Of a DNA stretch of 64,000 nt, positions 59,701 through 64,000 are shown in pieces. The notes under the pieces are model-generated. The model had not been told where the DNA came from. It did no database searches and saw only the letters and a list, made by a program, of their open reading frames with translations. The position numbers and the translations under genes were made by a program. Source of the DNA: Blastobasis lacticolella (taxonomy: Eukaryota > Arthropoda > Insecta > Lepidoptera > Blastobasidae); assembly GCA_905147135.1 (NCBI GenBank), contig LR990043.1, positions 7,227,057 through 7,291,056 of the forward strand, read 5' to 3'. Each line of letters starts with the position of its first letter. Within the stretch, counting starts at the first letter, position 1.

Positions 59701-61528
59701 GAAAAACATTTATTTATTTATTTATTTAAATAACATACTTAAGATAGCTACATAACTAAAACAGAATTCGTTCAATTGATAAATCGTTCTACACAGATAA
59801 GTAGGTACTATGTCCTACTAAAATGGTTCACTCATCTAGGGACCTACGTAGCGTAGGGAACCACTTATGAGACTAGTTTTGTTGAAACAGATTACAGACA
59901 GGTTTTACTAAATACCTACATGTTTTCATGAACAGATAAAAGCGTTGTCTCCTAACGTTACGATTAGGTTCTAGCTAGGTAGCATATCTTAAAGTCTAGC
60001 TAGAACCTAGACCTTTAAAGCATGTAGGTACGTACCTTTTTAAAGTTATTTTATGAAAACAAACAACGTCAGGTGCCATACTCTCTTGCTTTCTTGTGGC
60101 TCGGATGACTGATAGGTATTAACTATCAAGTAAGCTTGCACTCGTATCGTAGCGTAGCTAGGTAGGTACACTCCATACACACAGATACACAACACTACGC
60201 AGGCTCTGGTTGCTATGCAATACGTAAGTAGGTAGGTACCATGGTGTTTGGCCTACTGCTAGCTTGCATTCATGCACAGAATAATGATTATCACAATATT
60301 TAAACGTTGAACGCTGCACACAGACAAGACTACGTTAATACTGGTACCTGAAGCTATAAATCATTCGTTCACATCGTTAACACTCTTATCACAGTTATCT
60401 TCACAATAGGTACTTAGGTATCCTACAACTACAACGCAACAATCATTTCGGTCACGCGAAAAGCTAAAAACTGAATGAGAACCGTGGGTCAAACAACAAA
60501 ATAAAGAACGGCCCGCCAAAGTGTTCTATTTTTAGATTTTTTAGTTTTCTGTTTCTATTTTGATGTCAAAGACGCCGCCAAAGCTCCGGCGCCGGCCTTG
60601 ACCTTGATGGCACGTGACCGTGATTTCTACTTAGTGATCCGTGTTTTAGGGGTCTTACTTATTTCGCCTTTTATGTTCTCCTGGTAGTTGCACCATAATG
60701 TTAATTTTTTTTTTATTTGATAAAATGAGTCCAACTGTGGGCTTAATAATAATCCTTATGATGACGGTGATGGCCTACATTTGCTTATCACTATTTTATC
60801 GGGTAGTTTGGTACAATGACAGTAAACTAGACAGTAATTTCTAAAATTGTGTTGGGTCCGTGCTCCACCTAGGTGACCTAGGTTCTCCAATTGGGTGAAG
60901 CATGGGATATTTACAGGTATAGCTCCATCAACTAAGAATAATTTAGTTAATTTTAGTTGATGAGAAATGTTCGTGAAAACGATAAGTACGATTACCTACG
61001 CGACACTGAAACATGACTGACAGACATGACATGAGAAAGCAAACTCGTAAAAAGACAAAGATGTTACATTAATTAGAGTTTGCTACATTAATATGCTACA
61101 GTAATTTGAATAAGACTACTTTTCTATTAGTTAGGTGGTGGTGCACTTTCGTAAAAACTATGAGTGAACCTTTTGAATTAAAATCATAATTGATTACAAT
61201 ATTTTTTTGTACAGAACCCTCAAACCAAAAAATACAAAACGGATAATTTAGACCTCCTTAATATTGCGCCTAGTACGTGGGGTGTCCATAAAATAAGCCA
61301 GTGCAAATACAGGCATGACGCATTTCATCTTAGTCCTCACAGTGACAACGCATCTGCTGTTCTGCATTTTTGTTGCCTGCAACCTAAATGCTTAAATCGT
61401 AGATATAATGGGCGACGGTTACCGCTTGCCTTCAGGTGGACTATCACTGCGTAGCATAAAACAAGTAATTGTACTGCCACTAGGCCACTAGGTACATATT
61501 TGTTTCTTAAGCGTTGTTGACACTAAAA
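59701..61528. other. Intergenic, repeats only
   Basis: Starts with a TTATT repeat tail of a minus-strand LINE 3' end. A GC-rich block at 60560-60625 (CGCCGCCAAAGCTCCGGCGC) could be a promoter, possibly of the minus-strand THAP gene; that is speculative. A GGCGACGGTTACC-type repeat lies near 61405-61460. No exon recognised. Confidence 0.4.
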
Positions 61529-61776
61529 ACTAGTAACAGACGTTCCCCTTTTTCTGGAGCCAACCAACCGTTAGTTGCAGTTGATACTAATCCTTACGCA
61601 GGATAAAATAGTCGCATTTGAGTGCGGAATACGTGGTCGGACGTCCGACCAAGGACGGCATTCCCGCGCATCCGCATTAACCCAAAAGCTGCTTTATTTT
61701 GTACTTTGTAAGGATTAGTATCGACTGCAACTGATGATTGGTCGGCTCAAGGCAAATCGTAGCGTCTGTTACTAGT
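61529..61776. mobile_element. 248-bp TIR element
   Basis: The ends are ACTAGTAACAGACG and CGTCTGTTACTAGT. Inner arms also pair: TTAGTTGCAGTTGATACTAA then TCCTTAC on the left, mirrored by GTAAGGATTAGTATCGACTG on the right. Non-coding. A TA target duplication is possible but not certain. Confidence 0.7.
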
Positions 61777-63361
61777 AAATTGACGAAATGGTAAAACCGG
61801 GTCTCCTGACCGTACCTAGTACGTAAATAGTGTTGCTAGGTATTTTTTCAGCTTTTCAAATTAAATATTCACCTTCTTGGATTCATACATGAGTAGAATT
61901 TAATCATTACTATTAGATATGTACTGAAATGACGTCTTTCCTTATTTCGGAGCTGGCGGAAAAGTTCAACGAGAAATGCATAAACTTGTGCCAAGGCTCA
62001 CCAAATGCATTCAACAGGATGTAGACTGAGTGAAAAAATAGACAATAAAGTATAACAACAATATCGTGTAGTTTTGCTGCACTTTCCAAAAATATTAAAA
62101 TCTAGTGAATGTACTTTATGGACATCCTGTGATATCAGTATCCCGTGCATAGTCCACCTGCTTCAGTCATGACTGCCTAGTACAATAGAAGATATGGCGC
62201 AGACGCGAAATCAAGCTGTAACTTTTTTACCTATTAATGTTTATTGTGTTTTCGCAATTAGTTTGAAGACTATGTACCTAGGTGCAACATTGTGTTGAAG
62301 GCAAAAAAAAAACAAATAAATTAAAGTAGAAACAAACATCGAAATGTCTTGTTTTTGTGCCGGACTGCTCACGAGCTGCTTGTAATAATAATTTTATTAA
62401 CCAGCCACTTGAGGTATTGATCATAGTGATCTTTAGATTGAATTTTAAAACTCATATGAAACGGTAGGTAGAAAAGACTTAAAGGGACAAAACCTATATC
62501 CTATCTGTAACTGGTAAAATTGTATTATTCAGTTGATTGACCTGATTATGAACTTGAGTGATCTATTACAACTGATTTCTAGAGATGCGGTCTTTCGTTT
62601 TCAAAATGTCGATTATCGACATTGAAAAAGAAAAAGTTCGATAGTCATTTTCTCGGTAACTATTCCACGCACGAAAAAAAGAATTGTACCTTTCGTTTTA
62701 ATACGTTTAGCACTCCATCCAGTTCACGGCTTTATACATGTATTATGAAACACCCTGTATATTCAAAGTTAATGTATTCTTCAGAAACCTCAATGAAAAT
62801 CTAATTTAAACCGAAAGATACCCCCTGCTACAATTAACCCCATACATGGGTCAATTGTACCAATAACATATTGACATAGACATAGACATAGACGTAACTT
62901 TATTTGGTCCAATAACACATTCAAATACTTAAAACTAACATAATAAATACATATTAAGAAAGCAGGGCGATGCGTCCTCGCAATTGGATAATAAAACTCA
63001 TTTAATATGTATCATTAATCATAATTTAATAACTGTTTGCAGTATTACCCCGTTACAATCGCTCTTTATTATTAGAAACCAAAATTTTAATAAATCAGCT
63101 AACAAAATCAACACTTAAACTTAGAAAAAATAAAACATTACTTTTCGTCCCTTGGAACAAAAACTAATCAACTTCTACATAATATAGTCATCTCTTTGGC
63201 TTAAACGTTTCTTCGGAGTAAATAATTAGCTGAATAGTAATGATATTTATACTTAAAATCAAGAATTGTTTCTTTGTATGAAGGTACAACTGACCCCTGG
63301 TACAATTAACCCTAAAAAATTATAATTGAAAAAAACTATTCAAATTTGCAGTTATGGCAAA
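61777..63361. other. Intergenic, repeat remnants
   Basis: Contains the right 35-bp inverted repeat (62727-62761) and a minus-strand LINE 3' end with a GTCTATGTCTATG tail (62873-62995). Copies of the word TACAATTAACCC lie at 62830 and 63300. No gene. Confidence 0.45.
62727..62761. repeat. 35-bp inverted-repeat end, right
   Basis: Perfect reverse complement of 58330-58364. It is followed by ATTCAAAG, with TA at the border. Confidence 0.7.
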
Positions 63362-63638
63362 TATGAATAGCTTCTTGTGGTGTTCATTCTTCGTGTGCCC
63401 ACATTACGCATTGTGAGCACCGAACCCAAATTTCGTTGGGCCGGCTGGCACTATATGATACCATGCACATAATACAAGACCACTCTTCTTTTTCTTCTTT
63501 ACAGCTCCCAGGGTCATTTTCTTTGGTTGTCTTTATTGGCGTATTTGGTTTGATTTTTTTCCCTTTCCCTTTTCTTTTGTCTTTATCCTTTACAAAGCTC
63601 CCGAGATCGTTTTTAACTTCTTTGGCTCTCTTTCTCAT
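63327..63638 (-). pseudogene. Transposon-type PHD finger fragment with in-frame stop
   Basis: From ATG at 63638 the frame is Lys-rich (KDKDKRKGKGKKIKP) and then reads EWSCIMCMVSYSASRPNEIW, CSQCVMWAHEE, stop. Past the TGA (63384-63386) it continues in frame as TPQEAIHICHNCKFE to a TAG. The TGA stands exactly where the PHD-like finger needs a zinc-binding Cys (TGC or TGT). Such fingers often end pogo/Tigger-like transposases in Lepidoptera; no transposase core is present here. A TAA lies just upstream in frame, so this is a broken 3' fragment. Confidence 0.6.
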
Positions 63639-64000
63639 ATCAGTTTTTCCGCTTCTTTCCGTATACTTTCCTTAATAGTAAACACAATATTAATTTAACT
63701 AGGTTTAGTTTATTCTATTGTTTAGGTAATAGTAAGTATCGGGGTTAATTCTACCACGGGGTTAATTGTACCGCTACAATTGGCCCCACCGACGATGGTA
63801 CAATTGCTCCCAGAAGGTAGTTCTGAGAACTCATTCGAGAATCACGAAATATTTCCAGCAAATATTCTTAAACTCATCACTGTCGTAAAGTTTAGGGCCT
63901 TAATAAACTAGTATAAACAATAATTTGGTAGAAAATCTCATTTTATACAAGTAATAGGCTATAATACACTTGACAAGAATACTTACCGCAACAAGGCAAA
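63639..64000. other. Window end, repeat words only
   Basis: Contains GGGGTTAATTCTACC, GGGGTTAATTGTACC, TACAATTGGCCCC and GGTACAATTGCTCCC between 63740 and 63812, probably part of the element carrying the PHD fragment. Otherwise nothing recognised. Confidence 0.4.

Noticed and set aside
63384..63386. Selenocysteine TGA in the PHD-like finger
   Set aside because: Cys-to-TGA replacement in frame invites the idea, but the ORF is a truncated transposon remnant with a further upstream stop. A point mutation is far simpler.

Overview
The window looks like a stretch of lepidopteran (moth or butterfly) nuclear genome. It is AT-rich, genes are split by short introns with standard GT..AG borders, and short words such as GTAGGTAGG, common in Lepidoptera, recur throughout. 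It is also packed with remnants of non-LTR retrotransposons, tRNA-derived SINEs and small inverted-repeat elements of kinds common in that order. I could run no search, so the order is inferred and I name no species.

Layout. Positions 1-23.9 kb are mostly intergenic: one CpG-rich patch near 0.5 kb, several MITE or foldback elements, 3' ends of LINEs and a fragment of the LINE found at 37 kb. From 24.0 to 35.5 kb two tubulin-glycylase-like genes (TTLL3 family) lie head to tail on the plus strand: an upstream nine-exon gene (878 aa) and a downstream five-exon gene (850 aa). I assembled both exon by exon and the reading phase holds at every junction. Intron 4 of the first gene holds a 1.6-kb element with hAT-like ends, an 8-bp target duplication and an internal array built on GAGCGAGCGGAGCGAGC. 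From 35.7 to 40.4 kb lie repeats and one apparently full-length non-LTR retrotransposon with an intact 985-aa endonuclease/reverse transcriptase ORF. ARGLU1 (splicing and transcription cofactor) occupies 41.7-43.6 kb and MPDU1 (dolichol-linked sugar utilisation) 48.6-50.5 kb, both plus strand. A MADF-BESS transcription-factor-like gene lies at 52.9-54.1 kb and a THAP-domain gene at 56.8-58.1 kb, both minus strand; the THAP gene's first exon was not found. Positions 58.2-64 kb are repeat-rich: an inverted SINE pair, a perfect 35-bp inverted repeat 4.4 kb apart, a small TIR element, and a broken transposon-type PHD finger.

The host genes have unrelated jobs (axonemal or ciliary tubulin modification, RNA processing, ER glycosylation, DNA-binding regulators) and do not form a pathway. 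The features most worth a second look are the tandemly duplicated in-phase mini-exons of the THAP gene, the hAT-like element with its internal array, the differing intron density of the two TTLL3 paralogues, and the long inverted-repeat element inside MPDU1. No wholly new multi-gene system was evident.
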